DNA of 64,000 nt from Variovorax sp. YR216. Lineage in GTDB: Bacteria; Pseudomonadota; Gammaproteobacteria; Burkholderiales; Burkholderiaceae_C. The position numbers and the translations under genes were made by a program. This document shows positions 37,264 to 47,854 of the stretch, piece after piece. The notes under the pieces are model-generated. The model saw nothing but the letters and a program-made list of their open reading frames with translations, did not search any database and had not been told where the DNA came from. Positions within the stretch are counted from its first letter, which is position 1; every line of letters begins with the position of its first letter. Location of the stretch: contig NZ_FNRO01000004.1 in the NCBI RefSeq assembly GCF_900107745.1, forward strand, positions 372,001 to 436,000, given 5' to 3'.

Positions 37264-38418
37264 TCAGCGGCCCATCAGGACCATGTTGTCCCGATGGACC
37301 ATTTCGGCCTCGGCAACGTAGCCGAGAAGACGCTCGAACTCCGAAGACGGCTTGCGGCACAGCAGGCGCGCCTCGGCGCTCGAATAGTTGGCCAGTCCCC
37401 GCGCCACTTCGAGGCCTTGCTCGTCGCGGATCGCGATCACATCGCCGCGAGAGAATTCCCCGTCCACGCCGGTCATGCCGATCGGCAGCAGGCTCTTGCC
37501 TTCCCCGCGGACCTTGGCGGCTGCACCGGCATCCACCGAGACGGCGCCGCGCAGCTGCAGGTGATCGGCCATCCAACGCTTGCGCGCCTGGTGCTTGGCC
37601 GTCTGTGCGAGCAGGAGCGTACCGATGGATTCCCCCTGCGTCAGCCGCAGAAGCGCGTCGGGCTCGCGCCCCCAGGCGATCACCGTCGAGGCGCCGGAAC
37701 CCGCCGCGCGCTTGGCCGCAAGGATCTTGGTGAGCATGCCGCCTCGCCCGATGCTGCTGCCTGCGCCGCCGGCCATGACCTCCAGCGCAGGATCGCCGGC
37801 GTTGGCTTCATGCACGAACTGTGCATCCGGGTCTTTGCGAGGGTCGGCGGTGAACAGGCCCTTCTGATCCGTCAGGATGACCAATGCATCGGCCTCGACG
37901 AGGTTGGCAACCAGCGCGCCAAGCGTGTCGTTGTCGCCAAACTTGATCTCGTCGTTGACGACAGTGTCGTTTTCATTGATGACCGGCACCACGCCCAGCG
38001 CCAGCAGCGTGACAAGGGTGCTGCGCGCGTTCAGATAGCGCTCGCGGTCGGCCAGGTCCGCGTGGGTGAGCAGGACCTGAGCACTCCCGAGGCCGTTCTC
38101 GCGCAGCTTGGTTTCATAGATCTGCGCCAGGCCCATCTGCCCGACGGCGGCGGCGGCCTGAAGTTCGTGGACTTCATGCGGGCGAGCACGCCAGCCGAGC
38201 CGCTTCATCCCTTCGGCGATCGCGCCGCTCGACACCATGACCACTTCGCGACCGTCGCGCACCAATGTCGCCAGCTGGCGGCACCATTCGCCGATGGCGT
38301 TTTCGTCCAGGCCGCGGCCCTCATTGGTGACAAGGCTCGAGCCCACCTTCACGACGATGCGACGGGCGTCACGAAGTGCAGCCGAACCAGAACTCGAAGT
38401 CACGGAAGCGATGGCCAT
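37264..38418 (-). CDS. proB: Glutamate 5-kinase
   Basis: The 384-residue enzyme phosphorylates L-glutamate, the first step of proline synthesis, with feedback by proline. An amino acid kinase domain ([57 protein letters not shown]) precedes a C-terminal PUA domain (from about residue 285). Length matches the family (about 370). It lies 51 bases after obgE, as last gene of the rplU-rpmA-obgE-proB set. Confidence 0.96.
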   Translation of the reverse strand: MAIASVTSSSGSAALRDARRIVVKVGSSLVTNEGRGLDENAIGEWCRQLATLVRDGREVVMVSSGAIAEGMKRLGWRARPHEVHELQAAAAVGQMGLAQIYETKLRENGLGSAQVLLTHADLADRERYLNARSTLVTLLALGVVPVINENDTVVNDEIKFGDNDTLGALVANLVEADALVILTDQKGLFTADPRKDPDAQFVHEANAGDPALEVMAGGAGSSIGRGGMLTKILAAKRAAGSGASTVIAWGREPDALLRLTQGESIGTLLLAQTAKHQARKRWMADHLQLRGAVSVDAGAAAKVRGEGKSLLPIGMTGVDGEFSRGDVIAIRDEQGLEVARGLANYSSAEARLLCRKPSSEFERLLGYVAEAEMVHRDNMVLMGR

Positions 38419-38469
38419 CTTGATGCTGTTGAACCGGCCGCCGCGCAGGCGGCCAGGGGAATTACAAAC

Positions 38470-39537
<1,068 letters not shown>

Positions 39538-39548
39538 TTACAAATGAA

Positions 39549-39572
39549 GAAGCCCCGGCAAAGCGGGGCTTC
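39549..39572 (-). terminator. Hairpin (partial terminator) between rpmA and obgE
   Basis: A perfect 9-bp stem, GAAGCCCCG/CGGGGCTTC, with a 6-base loop is followed on the minus strand by the modest T-rich TTCATTTG. It probably lets ribosomal protein genes be expressed above obgE-proB by partial termination. Confidence 0.65.
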
Positions 39573-39592
39573 GAAAGATCGAAGTGATCGGC

Positions 39593-39850
39593 TCAGGCCG
39601 GAGTCACGTTGACCGTCTGCTTGTTGAGTGCACCCTTGGTGCCGAACGACACGTGGCCGTCGACCAGGGCAAACAACGTGTGATCCTTGCCGACGCCGAC
39701 GTTCACACCGGGGTGGAACTGGGTGCCGCGCTGGCGCACGATGATCGAGCCTGCGCTGATCAGTTCGCCGCCGAAGGCCTTCACGCCGAGCATCTTGGGC
39801 TTCGAATCGCGCCCGTTTCGCGTAGAGCCGCCGCCTTTTTTCTGTGCCAT
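39593..39850 (-). CDS. rpmA: 50S ribosomal protein L27
   Basis: The 85-residue protein ([29 protein letters not shown]...) is a near-standard L27. Its N-terminus reaches the peptidyl transferase centre. The direct MAQKKGGG start means no N-terminal pre-sequence of the Firmicutes type. It is 12 bases downstream of rplU. Confidence 0.98.
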   Translation of the reverse strand: MAQKKGGGSTRNGRDSKPKMLGVKAFGGELISAGSIIVRQRGTQFHPGVNVGVGKDHTLFALVDGHVSFGTKGALNKQTVNVTPA

Positions 39851-39862
39851 GGAATCAGCTCC

Positions 39863-40174
39863 TTAGCCGGCGATCGCGCCAATTTGCAGCTCGGTGAACT
39901 GCTGGCGATGGCCTTGACGTTTCTGATAGTGCTTACGACGGCGCATCTTGAAGATGCGAACCTTGTCGTGTTTGCCGTGCGACAACACCGTTGCCGTAAC
40001 CGTTGCACCGGACACCAGGGGCGTACCGACCTTGATTGCGCTGCCGTCGCCGACTGCAAGCACTTGGTCGATCACGATTTCCTGGCCTACGTCCGCAGCA
40101 ATCTGTTCTACTTTGATTTTCTCGCCGGAAGCAACGCGATACTGCTTGCCGCCGGTTTTTATGACCGCGTACAT
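39863..40174 (-). CDS. rplU: 50S ribosomal protein L21
   Basis: The 103-residue protein ([25 protein letters not shown]...) ends [19 protein letters not shown] and is a complete L21. It binds 23S rRNA domain I. It is the first gene of the operon, divergent from ispB. Confidence 0.98.
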   Translation of the reverse strand: MYAVIKTGGKQYRVASGEKIKVEQIAADVGQEIVIDQVLAVGDGSAIKVGTPLVSGATVTATVLSHGKHDKVRIFKMRRRKHYQKRQGHRQQFTELQIGAIAG

Positions 40175-40225
40175 GTGGACCTCTTGGGAAAAGATGGCTC
40201 TACGGCGAATTCCGCAGAGCCCGAG

Positions 40226-40231
40226 ATTCTA
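40226..40231 (-). promoter_or_regulatory. Candidate -10 box of the rplU operon
   Basis: Minus-strand TAGAAT lies 52 bases upstream of the rplU ATG. Possible -35 sequences at 16 bases (TGCTTG) are poor, so only the -10 is proposed. Confidence 0.35.
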
Positions 40232-40295
40232 GCACGCCAGCGAGAACCAAGCATCAGCCGTGGCCACCCAGATCCCTCACGGCATCATCCCTCCC

Positions 40296-40301
40296 TATAA
40301 T
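40296..40301 (+). promoter_or_regulatory. Candidate -10 box of ispB
   Basis: A perfect TATAAT lies in CCCTATAATCC, inside the longest possible ispB reading frame. If used, the message starts near 40308. The real start codon must then lie downstream, which supports TTG 40362. Confidence 0.45.
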
Positions 40302-40361
40302 CCTTCGCTTCCGGCCCAGCGCCATCGTCGCACTTCCACGCAGCGCGCAAGCGCCCTCGCC

Positions 40362-41354
40362 TTGTCAGTTTCTGCCCCAGACACCTCCCCCGCCGCCGGC
40401 GTCCTGCGCCTGATCGCCGAAGACATGGCCGGGGTCGACCGCGTGATCGCGCGGCGCCTCGATACCGGCGTTCCGCTCGTGAGCGAGGTCTCGAAGTACA
40501 TCATCTCCGCCGGCGGCAAGCGACTGCGCCCAGCCCTGCTTTTGCTGATGGCGGGCGCTCTGGGTTATCAGGAGGACCAGCGCTTCAACCTTGCGGCGGT
40601 TGTCGAGTTCATTCATACCGCAACCCTGCTGCACGACGACGTGGTCGACGAATCCACGCTTCGTCGCGGACGACCGACCGCCAACGAGTCCTTCGGAAAT
40701 CCCGCGAGCGTGCTGGTCGGCGACTTTCTGTACTCGCGCGCATTCCAGATGATGCTGGATGCACATGACATGCGGGTCATGGAAATTCTTGCGGAAGCGA
40801 CCAATGTCATCGCCGAAGGCGAAGTCCTCCAACTGATGAACATGCACGATGCCTCACTCGACGAGGAGGCCTATCTGCGGGTCATTCGCTCCAAAACTGC
40901 GAAGCTGTTCGAAGCAAGCACCCGACTAGCCGCCGTGCTCGCCAAGGCCCCCGTGAATGTCGAGGAGGCGTGCGCAACCTACGGCCAAGCGCTGGGTACC
41001 GCATTCCAGGTCATCGACGACGTGCTCGACTACGCCGGCGACGCCAGCGAAACCGGCAAGAACGTGGGCGATGATCTGCGCGAGGGAAAGACGACACTGC
41101 CGCTCATCCTCGCCATGCAACGCGGAACGCCGGAGCAGCGCGACCTCATTCGCGCCGCCATCGAAGCAGGCGACACCACGCAACTGCCACAGATCGTCGC
41201 GATCGTCAGGGAAACCGGCGCGCTGGAGGCCACGAGAACTGCCGCGGCGGCAGAGGCGCAACGTGCGATCGATGCACTTTCCGGCTTCCCGGAGAATTCT
41301 TACTCTTCAGGTTTGCTACAATTAGCGGCTCAGTTGCTTGAGCGACGCGCCTAA
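40362..41354 (+). CDS. ispB: Polyprenyl (octaprenyl) diphosphate synthase
   Basis: The 330-residue trans-prenyltransferase makes the side-chain precursor of ubiquinone. It has both Asp-rich motifs (LLHDDVVDEST and QVIDDVLDYAGD), FIHTATLLHDDVVD, SVLVGDFLYSRAFQMM and GKRLRP. The start is uncertain. TTG 40362 (SVSAPDTSPAAGVLRLIAEDMAGV) gives the E. coli-like length and lies downstream of a consensus -10; an in-frame GTG at 40260 would add 34 non-conserved residues. The tRNA-Pro gene follows. Confidence 0.92.
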   Translation: MSVSAPDTSPAAGVLRLIAEDMAGVDRVIARRLDTGVPLVSEVSKYIISAGGKRLRPALLLLMAGALGYQEDQRFNLAAVVEFIHTATLLHDDVVDESTLRRGRPTANESFGNPASVLVGDFLYSRAFQMMLDAHDMRVMEILAEATNVIAEGEVLQLMNMHDASLDEEAYLRVIRSKTAKLFEASTRLAAVLAKAPVNVEEACATYGQALGTAFQVIDDVLDYAGDASETGKNVGDDLREGKTTLPLILAMQRGTPEQRDLIRAAIEAGDTTQLPQIVAIVRETGALEATRTAAAAEAQRAIDALSGFPENSYSSGLLQLAAQLLERRA

Positions 41355-41391
41355 GTCACCACGAAGGACGACTCTCTTTTCTTGCAACCAT

Positions 41392-41468
41392 CGGGGTGTA
41401 GCTTAGCCTGGTAGAGCGCTACGTTCGGGACGTAGAGGCCGGAGGTTCGAATCCTCTCACCCCGACCA
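41392..41468 (+). tRNA. tRNA-Pro (anticodon CGG)
   Basis: The 77-base cloverleaf includes encoded CCA. Acceptor CGGGGTG/CACCCCG, D arm GCTTAGCCTGGTAGAGC, anticodon stem CTACG/CGTAG with loop TTCGGGA (CGG at 34-36), and T arm GGAGG-TTCGAAT-CCTCT are all paired. It reads CCG. Confidence 0.97.
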
Positions 41469-41845
41469 GATCTTCTGGTCATTGCATTCAAGTTCACCGG
41501 AGCGCGGTGAGCAGCCTTCGACAAACAACACGATGCTCTGGCATCACAGCTGTTGGGCGTCGACAACATCTTCGCTGTTGTAACGAAATCAGCTCAGGCC
41601 TGCAGCCCGCAGGACTGCTGCTAAGATGGCTCTCCCCTCTGTCGGAGTGGCAAAGCGGGCCCGATCGTCGCCATGACCCATTCGGGATTTGCAAGCCGGA
41701 GGTATTAGTCCCCGCTCAACCCGACCCGCCTTTTTGTGCCGCAAACGCCAAATGCTTCGCTAGCGAAGACGGCCCGGCGGTTTACAGTGCGAAGGCGATC
41801 AGCGATGATCGTGAAGCAAATTCTCACGTTTTTTACATTCGTTGA
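41469..41845. other. 377-base intergenic stretch before pilB
   Basis: No gene is recognised. It contains a perfect 14-base palindrome, CTTCGCTAGCGAAG (41755-41768), and a CCTGCAGCCCGCAGG hairpin (near 41609-41624) without a T run. The last 30 bases before pilB are AT-rich (CTCACGTTTTTTACATTCG). I see no sigma-54 site of the usual GG-GC type, and no strong ribosome binding site in front of pilB. Confidence 0.6.
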
Positions 41846-43579
41846 ATGGCCGCTGCCGAACCCCTGATCAAAGAAAGCTCGCCAGTCGCTCTGCCGGGAC
41901 TTGCGCGTGCCTTGGTCTCGGCTGGAAAGCTCCCCGCAAAAGTCGCGGAGGACATCTATCAAAAGTCGATTAGTGGACGGACCAGCTTCATTGCGGAGTT
42001 GACCGGCACCGGCGCCGTCTCGGCGGCCGACTTGGCGCACACTCTGTCGAGCGCCTTTGGCGCTCCGCTTCTCGATCTCGACGCGATCGATCCGCAGCGC
42101 CTGCCCAAGGATCTCCTGGACGCCAAGCTGTGCCAGGCCTATCGCGTGGTCGTCCTCAGCAAGCGCAACAACCGGCTCATCGTCGCGACCGCGGACCCGT
42201 CGGACCAGCAGGCAGCGGAAAAGATCAAGTTCGCCTCGCAAATGGGTGTGGACTGGGTCATTGCCGAATACGACAAGCTGTCACGCATGATCGAGGCGGC
42301 TGCCGTCACCGCCTCCGAGACCATCGACAACATCATCGGCGCCGAATTCGAGTTCGATGATGTTTCGGCGGACACCGCCAGCGACACAGCCGAACAGGCG
42401 GTCGCTGAAGTCGAAGATGCGCCGGTCGTTCGTTTTCTGCACAAGATGCTGCTCGACGCATTCAGCATGCGCGCGTCGGACATTCACTTCGAGCCATACG
42501 AACACAACTACCGCGTGCGCTTTCGCATCGACGGAGAACTGCGCGAGATTGCAAGTCCGCCGACGGTCATCAAGGACAAGCTCGCTTCGCGCATCAAGGT
42601 GATCTCGCGGCTCGACATCTCCGAAAAGCGCGTCCCGCAGGACGGGCGGATGAAGCTCAAGATCGGTCCGGAGCGCGTGATCGATTTCCGCGTGAGCACG
42701 CTTCCCACGCTTTTCGGCGAGAAGATCGTGATCCGTATTCTCGACCCGAGCAGCGCGCGGCTCGGCATCGACGCTCTCGGCTATGACGCGGATGAGAAGG
42801 AACGCCTGCTCAACGCCATCAACCGCCCCTACGGGATGGTTCTGGTGACCGGACCGACCGGCTCGGGCAAGACGGTGTCGCTCTACACCTGCCTGAACCT
42901 GCTCAACAAGGCCGGCGTGAACATCGCGACGGCGGAAGATCCGTCCGAAATCAACTTGCCCGGCGTCAACCAGGTCAACGTCAACGAAAAGGCCGGGCTC
43001 ACTTTTGCGGCCGCGCTTCGCGCATTCCTGCGGCAGGATCCGGACATCATCATGGTCGGCGAAATCCGCGACCTGGAAACCGCCGACATCGCGATCAAGG
43101 CCGCACAGACAGGTCACTTGGTGCTGTCGACGCTTCACACCAATGACGCGCCGACGACGCTGACGCGGATGCGAAACATGGGCATCGCGCCCTTCAACAT
43201 CGCATCGAGCGTGATCCTGATCACTGCTCAGCGTCTTGCCCGCCGCCTGTGCACCGTGTGCAAGGCGCCTTCGGATATTCCCAAGCAGGCCCTGCTCGAC
43301 GCAGGCTTCAAGGAGCACGAGCTCGATGGCACGTGGAAGCCCTATCACCCTGTCGGCTGCTCAGCCTGCAACGGTGGCTACAAGGGGCGGGTCGGCATCT
43401 ACCAGGTGATGCCGATCAGCGAAGAGATCCAGACGATCATTCTTCGGGACGGGTCGGCGCTCGACATTTCGAGGCAGGCCGAAGCCGAAGGCGTACGCTC
43501 GCTGCGTCAGTCAGGATTGAAGAAGGTGATGCAGGGACTGACGTCACTTGAGGAAGTGCTCGCAGTCACCAACGAATAG
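41846..43579 (+). CDS. pilB: Type IV pilus assembly ATPase PilB
   Basis: The 577-residue GspE/PilB ATPase drives pilus extension. An N-terminal MshEN/GSPII_E domain spans about residues 10-150. The core follows with Walker A GPTGSGKTVSLY, the Asp box (ATAEDPSEINLPGVNQV), Walker B IIMVGEIRDLETADIA, His box STLHTNDAP, and a zinc-binding tetracysteine (CTVC...CSACNGGY). The Asp box has Ser where EDPVE is usual. pilC and pilD follow; no pilin gene is nearby. Confidence 0.96.
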   Translation: MAAAEPLIKESSPVALPGLARALVSAGKLPAKVAEDIYQKSISGRTSFIAELTGTGAVSAADLAHTLSSAFGAPLLDLDAIDPQRLPKDLLDAKLCQAYRVVVLSKRNNRLIVATADPSDQQAAEKIKFASQMGVDWVIAEYDKLSRMIEAAAVTASETIDNIIGAEFEFDDVSADTASDTAEQAVAEVEDAPVVRFLHKMLLDAFSMRASDIHFEPYEHNYRVRFRIDGELREIASPPTVIKDKLASRIKVISRLDISEKRVPQDGRMKLKIGPERVIDFRVSTLPTLFGEKIVIRILDPSSARLGIDALGYDADEKERLLNAINRPYGMVLVTGPTGSGKTVSLYTCLNLLNKAGVNIATAEDPSEINLPGVNQVNVNEKAGLTFAAALRAFLRQDPDIIMVGEIRDLETADIAIKAAQTGHLVLSTLHTNDAPTTLTRMRNMGIAPFNIASSVILITAQRLARRLCTVCKAPSDIPKQALLDAGFKEHELDGTWKPYHPVGCSACNGGYKGRVGIYQVMPISEEIQTIILRDGSALDISRQAEAEGVRSLRQSGLKKVMQGLTSLEEVLAVTNE

Positions 43580-43599
43580 CGTTCAATCGCGGAGAACCC

Positions 43600-44823
43600 A
43601 TGGCAACGGCAGCAGCATCAAACCGAACGCACAAGGAATACATCTTCGAGTGGGAAGGAAAGGACCGCAACGGCAAGATCGTGCGCGGCGAGCTTCGCGC
43701 GGCCGGCGAGAACCAGGTTCAGGCTGCGCTGCGGCGCCAGGGCATCCTCACGACGAAGATCAAGAAGCGGCGGATGCGTGCGGGCAAAGCGATCAAGCCG
43801 AAGGACATTGCCATCTTCACGCGGCAACTGGCGACCATGATGAAGGCCGGCGTGCCGTTGCTCCAGGCCTTCGACATCGTGGGCCGCGGCAATGCCAACC
43901 CCAGTGTCGCGAAGCTGCTCAACGACATTCGCAGCGACGTCGAAACCGGCACGTCGCTGTCGGCCGCGTTCCGCAAATTCCCGAAGTACTTCGACAACCT
44001 CTACTGCAACCTCGTGGAAGCAGGCGAGGCCGCCGGTATTCTGGAAGACCTGCTGGATCGCCTTGCCACCTATATGGAGAAGACCGAGGCCATCAAGTCG
44101 AAGATCAAGTCGGCGCTGATGTATCCCACCTCCGTGATCGTGGTGGCCTTCGTGGTGGTTGCGATCATCATGATCTTCGTGATTCCCGCCTTCAAGCAGG
44201 TGTTCACCTCCTTCGGCGCGGATCTGCCTGCGCCCACGCTGATCGTGATGGGCATCAGCGAGTTCTTCGTTTCCTACTGGTGGCTGATCTTCGGCGTGAT
44301 TGGTGGCGGGGTCTATTTCTTCCTCCAGGCCTGGAAGCGCAACGAACGCGTGCAGCAGGTCATGGACCGCCTCCTGCTTCGCCTGCCGATCTTCGGCGAG
44401 CTCATCGACAAGTCCTGCGTTGCGCGCTGGACCCGTACGCTCGCGACCATGTTCGCGGCCGGCGTGCCGCTTGTCGAAGCGCTGGACTCGGTGGGTGGTG
44501 CATCCGGCAACTCGGTGTATGCGGAGGCAACGACCAAGATTCAGCAGGAGGTATCGACCGGTACGAGCCTGACCACCGCGATGACCAATGCCAATCTGTT
44601 TCCGTCAATGGTTCTGCAGATGACCGCCATCGGCGAGGAATCCGGTTCCATCGACCACATGCTGGGCAAGGCCGCCGACTTCTACGAACAGGAAGTCGAC
44701 GACATGGTCGCGGGCCTCTCGAGCCTGATGGAGCCGATCATCATCGTGTTCCTCGGCGTCATCATCGGTGGCATCGTGGTGTCGATGTACCTGCCCATCT
44801 TCAAGCTCGGCCAGGTCGTCTGA
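43600..44823 (+). CDS. pilC: Type IV pilus inner-membrane platform protein PilC
   Basis: The 407-residue protein has two repeated T2SSF domains, each a helical cytoplasmic part plus membrane segments (FTRQLATMMKAGVPLLQAFDIVG and WTRTLATMFAAGVPLVEALDSVGG), and three membrane helices. It anchors the PilB motor. The start is MATAAASNRTHKEYIFEWEGKD. Its stop shares one base with the pilD start (TGATG). Confidence 0.96.
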   Translation: MATAAASNRTHKEYIFEWEGKDRNGKIVRGELRAAGENQVQAALRRQGILTTKIKKRRMRAGKAIKPKDIAIFTRQLATMMKAGVPLLQAFDIVGRGNANPSVAKLLNDIRSDVETGTSLSAAFRKFPKYFDNLYCNLVEAGEAAGILEDLLDRLATYMEKTEAIKSKIKSALMYPTSVIVVAFVVVAIIMIFVIPAFKQVFTSFGADLPAPTLIVMGISEFFVSYWWLIFGVIGGGVYFFLQAWKRNERVQQVMDRLLLRLPIFGELIDKSCVARWTRTLATMFAAGVPLVEALDSVGGASGNSVYAEATTKIQQEVSTGTSLTTAMTNANLFPSMVLQMTAIGEESGSIDHMLGKAADFYEQEVDDMVAGLSSLMEPIIIVFLGVIIGGIVVSMYLPIFKLGQVV

Positions 44824-45665
44824 TGCTCGTCTCCCAGGGCGTGGACGCGGCGCTGGCGGGCGTCCTCGGGCTGCTGATCGGCAGCTTTCTCAACGTCGTG
44901 ATCTATCGCCTGCCCAAGATGCTCGAGCAGCAATGGGCCGCGGAGTGCGCCAGCTTGAACGGCGGCGAAGCGCCGGCAGCGGAACGGTTCAATCTCATGG
45001 TGCCGCAATCGCGGTGCCAGCAATGCGGCCATGCCATCCGTTGGTACGAGAACATCCCGGTCCTCAGCTATCTCGTCCTGCGCGGCAAATGCTCTTCATG
45101 CAGGGCGCCGATCAGCTTGCGCTACCCAGTGGTCGAACTGGTCACGGCCGCACTGTTCGCGTGGAGCGTGTGGCACATGCCCGGCCAGTTCGGAAGCCTC
45201 GCCTGGTGCGGGTTCGCAGCGGCGCTTCTGGCGTTGGCGCTGATCGACTGGGACACGACGCTTCTCCCCGACGACATCACACTCCCCTTGTTGTGGGCCG
45301 GACTTCTGGCTTCCATGGCTGGCTTCACAGGTGTCAGCCTGACGAACGCCGTCTGGGGCGCCATCGCGGGCTATGCCTCGCTGTGGGCGGTCTACTGGCT
45401 GTTCAAGCTGACCACCGGGAAGGAAGGCATGGGCTATGGCGACTTCAAGCTCTTCGCAGCGTTTGGCGCATGGTTCGGCTGGCAGGCCCTGGTGCCGATC
45501 ATCCTGATGGCGTCGGTGATCGGCGTCATCATCGGACTCGCGCTCAAGTTCAACAGTGGACTGCGTGAAGGTGGCTATGTCCCCTTCGGCCCGTTCCTGG
45601 CGGGCGCTGGCTTCACTGCGATGCTTTTCGGCCCCGACGCGATCCTTCGCGTGATCGGCCTTTGA
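44823..45665 (+). CDS. pilD: Prepilin peptidase PilD
   Basis: The 280-residue bifunctional aspartyl peptidase and N-methyltransferase processes type IV prepilins. It has the cytoplasmic tetracysteine (CQQCGHAIRWYENIPVLSYLVLRGKCSSC spans two CxxC) and the two catalytic Asp motifs (ALIDWDTTLLPDD and GYGDFKLFAAFGAW). About eight membrane segments follow. The start is fixed by the one-base overlap with pilC. Confidence 0.96.
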   Translation: MLVSQGVDAALAGVLGLLIGSFLNVVIYRLPKMLEQQWAAECASLNGGEAPAAERFNLMVPQSRCQQCGHAIRWYENIPVLSYLVLRGKCSSCRAPISLRYPVVELVTAALFAWSVWHMPGQFGSLAWCGFAAALLALALIDWDTTLLPDDITLPLLWAGLLASMAGFTGVSLTNAVWGAIAGYASLWAVYWLFKLTTGKEGMGYGDFKLFAAFGAWFGWQALVPIILMASVIGVIIGLALKFNSGLREGGYVPFGPFLAGAGFTAMLFGPDAILRVIGL

Positions 45666-45678
45666 GGGAGCGCGCGCG

Positions 45679-46281
45679 ATGCGCATCGGTTTGACCGGCG
45701 GCATCGGAAGCGGCAAGAGCACAGTGGCTGCCATGCTGGTCGCGCGCGGCGCGAAGCTGGTGGATACCGATGCGATTGCACGATCCATCGCCGAGCCGGG
45801 TGGCGCCGCCGTGCCCGCACTCGTCTCGGAATTCGGGCCCTCGATCCTGACGCCCGAAGGTGGCATGGACCGGGCACGGATGCGGGAACTCGTGTTTTCC
45901 GACGTCCGAGCGAAAAAGCGGCTCGAAGGGATCCTCCATCCCCTGATCGGCGCCGAGTGCGAGCATCAGGCCGCCTCCGCCGAGCCCGGCCAGCCCGTCG
46001 TCTTCGATGTGCCGTTGCTGGTGGAATCGAAGCGCTGGCGCGCGATCGTCGATCGCGTCCTCGTGATCGATGCGAGCGAGCAGATACAACTCGAGCGCGT
46101 GGTCGCCCGCTCCGGTTGGGCGCCCGATGCGGTCCGTGCCGTCATCTCGCAGCAGGCGCATCGCTCGCTTCGCAGGGCCGCAGCGGACGCAGTGATCTAC
46201 AACGAAGGGCTCGGTCTCGCGGAACTCTCCGCCCACGTCGAGGGTCTCTGGGAGCGGTGGACGGTCGCCAGCGCGCGATAA
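45679..46281 (+). CDS. coaE: Dephospho-CoA kinase
   Basis: The 200-residue P-loop kinase makes coenzyme A from dephospho-CoA. It begins MRIGLTGGIGSGKSTVAAML (Walker A) and has VDTDAIARSIAEPGG and VVFDVPLLVESKRW. GGAG precedes the ATG. The pilBCD-coaE order is typical of beta- and gamma-proteobacteria, where zapD and yacG usually come next; here two extra genes intervene. Confidence 0.95.
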   Translation: MRIGLTGGIGSGKSTVAAMLVARGAKLVDTDAIARSIAEPGGAAVPALVSEFGPSILTPEGGMDRARMRELVFSDVRAKKRLEGILHPLIGAECEHQAASAEPGQPVVFDVPLLVESKRWRAIVDRVLVIDASEQIQLERVVARSGWAPDAVRAVISQQAHRSLRRAAADAVIYNEGLGLAELSAHVEGLWERWTVASAR

Positions 46282-46359
46282 TCCCCGGTTGGCCGGCCTT
46301 CAGCGCCGGAGAACAAGAAAGCGGCGTGCCAGCGAGCCCCGCGGCAACGCTTCCCCAAG

Positions 46360-47853
46360 ATGCTCTTCAACTCTTACGCGTTCATCTTTTGCTTTTTCCC
46401 GATCGTCCTCTTCGGGTTCTTCCTCATCGGAAAGCGAAATGTGCGCGCAGCAGCCGGCTTCCTCGCGCTGGCTTCGCTGTTCTTCTACGGCTGGTGGAGC
46501 GTCGAAGCCCTGCCGCTGCTGCTGGGATCGATCTGCTTCAACTACTGGGCCGGCCTGCGCCTGACACGCGGCCCCGGACGCACCGATGCGGGCCGAAAGC
46601 GCATGCTCGTGTTCGCGCTGACGGTGAACCTGGCGGTGCTCGCGACTTTCAAGTACGCGAACTTCTTCCTCGCCAATGTGAACGAGGGGATCGCCGCAGC
46701 GGGATTCACCCCCGTGGCGATGCTGCACATCGCGCTTCCGATCGGCATTTCCTTCTACACGTTCACGCAAATCGCGTTCCTGGTGGACTGCTGGCAGGAC
46801 AAGGTCCACGAACGCAGCTTCATTCACTACGTGCTGTTCGTCACGTACTTCCCCCACCTGATCGCAGGCCCGGTGCTGCATCACGCGCAGATGATGCCGC
46901 AGTTCGCCAATCCGGCGACGTACCGCGCGGACACCAACAAGATCGCGCTCGGCCTGGCGATCTTCGTCTTTGGCCTCGCCAAGAAGCTCCTCATCGGCGA
47001 CAAGGTGGGCGAGTACGCCGACCTCATGTTCAACGGCGTGCACAACGGCACGGCGCCCATGCTCTACACGGCATGGCTCGGCGTGCTCGCCTACACCCTG
47101 CAGATCTATTTCGATTTCTCGGGCTATTCGGACATGGCCGTCGGCCTGTCGTTGTGCCTGGGCGTGAAACTGCCGCTCAACTTCAACTCGCCCTACAAGT
47201 CGACCAACATCATCGAGTTCTGGCGCCGCTGGCACATCTCCCTGTCGACCTTTCTCCGGGACTATCTCTACATCCCCCTGGGAGGCAACCGCAAGGGGCC
47301 GGCGCGCCGCTACCTGAACCTGTTCATCACGATGCTCCTGGGCGGCCTGTGGCACGGCGCCGCATGGACCTTCGTGATCTGGGGTGGCCTGCACGGCATG
47401 TACCTCGTGATCAACCATCTCTGGAACAGCAAGATTCGCCGCGATTCGAAGCCCGGCCGCCTGGCCAAGGTCCTCGGCTGGTTCCTCACTTTCCTGTGCG
47501 TGATGATTGCCTGGGTGGTCTTCCGCGCGGACAGCATGCACGCGGCAATGGAGATCTACAAGGGCATGCTGGGCTTCCATGGCACGGCGCTGGAGGCGTT
47601 CACGGAATTCGGACCGGTACCCAGCCGCAAACCCGAGTTCTTCCAGACGATGATCGTCGGGCTGTTCATCTGTCTCGCGTTGCCGCCCACGATCACGCTG
47701 CAACGCTGGGTCCCGCAGGCGCAGTCGCTGGCCGCCCGGCCGCGCGCGTCGCTCGCCTTCACCGCGTTCATGGCGCTGATTACCGTCCTCCTGCTCGGAC
47801 TCTGCGTCTCGAGGCTGGGCTCCTACAGCCCGTTCCTCTATTTCCAGTTCTGA
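46360..47853 (+). CDS. MBOAT family O-acyltransferase (AlgI type)
   Basis: The 497-residue membrane protein has about ten hydrophobic segments. MBOAT signatures include YFDFSGYSDMAVGLSLCLG, FWRRWHISLSTFLRDYLYIPLGGNRKG (conserved His), and GGLWHGAAWTFVIWGGLHG (catalytic His). AlgI-like enzymes pass acyl groups across the membrane to acetylate exported polysaccharides or cell-wall glycans. The partner is the gene starting one base after its stop. The acceptor is unknown because no polysaccharide cluster is seen. It interrupts the coaE-zapD order. Confidence 0.93.
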   Translation: MLFNSYAFIFCFFPIVLFGFFLIGKRNVRAAAGFLALASLFFYGWWSVEALPLLLGSICFNYWAGLRLTRGPGRTDAGRKRMLVFALTVNLAVLATFKYANFFLANVNEGIAAAGFTPVAMLHIALPIGISFYTFTQIAFLVDCWQDKVHERSFIHYVLFVTYFPHLIAGPVLHHAQMMPQFANPATYRADTNKIALGLAIFVFGLAKKLLIGDKVGEYADLMFNGVHNGTAPMLYTAWLGVLAYTLQIYFDFSGYSDMAVGLSLCLGVKLPLNFNSPYKSTNIIEFWRRWHISLSTFLRDYLYIPLGGNRKGPARRYLNLFITMLLGGLWHGAAWTFVIWGGLHGMYLVINHLWNSKIRRDSKPGRLAKVLGWFLTFLCVMIAWVVFRADSMHAAMEIYKGMLGFHGTALEAFTEFGPVPSRKPEFFQTMIVGLFICLALPPTITLQRWVPQAQSLAARPRASLAFTAFMALITVLLLGLCVSRLGSYSPFLYFQF

Positions 47854-47854
47854 T

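Noticed and set aside
40260..40361. N-terminal extension of IspB from GTG 40260
   Set aside because: The added residues are not conserved in the family and contain a consensus -10 box; the shorter start gives the usual length, though this is not certain.
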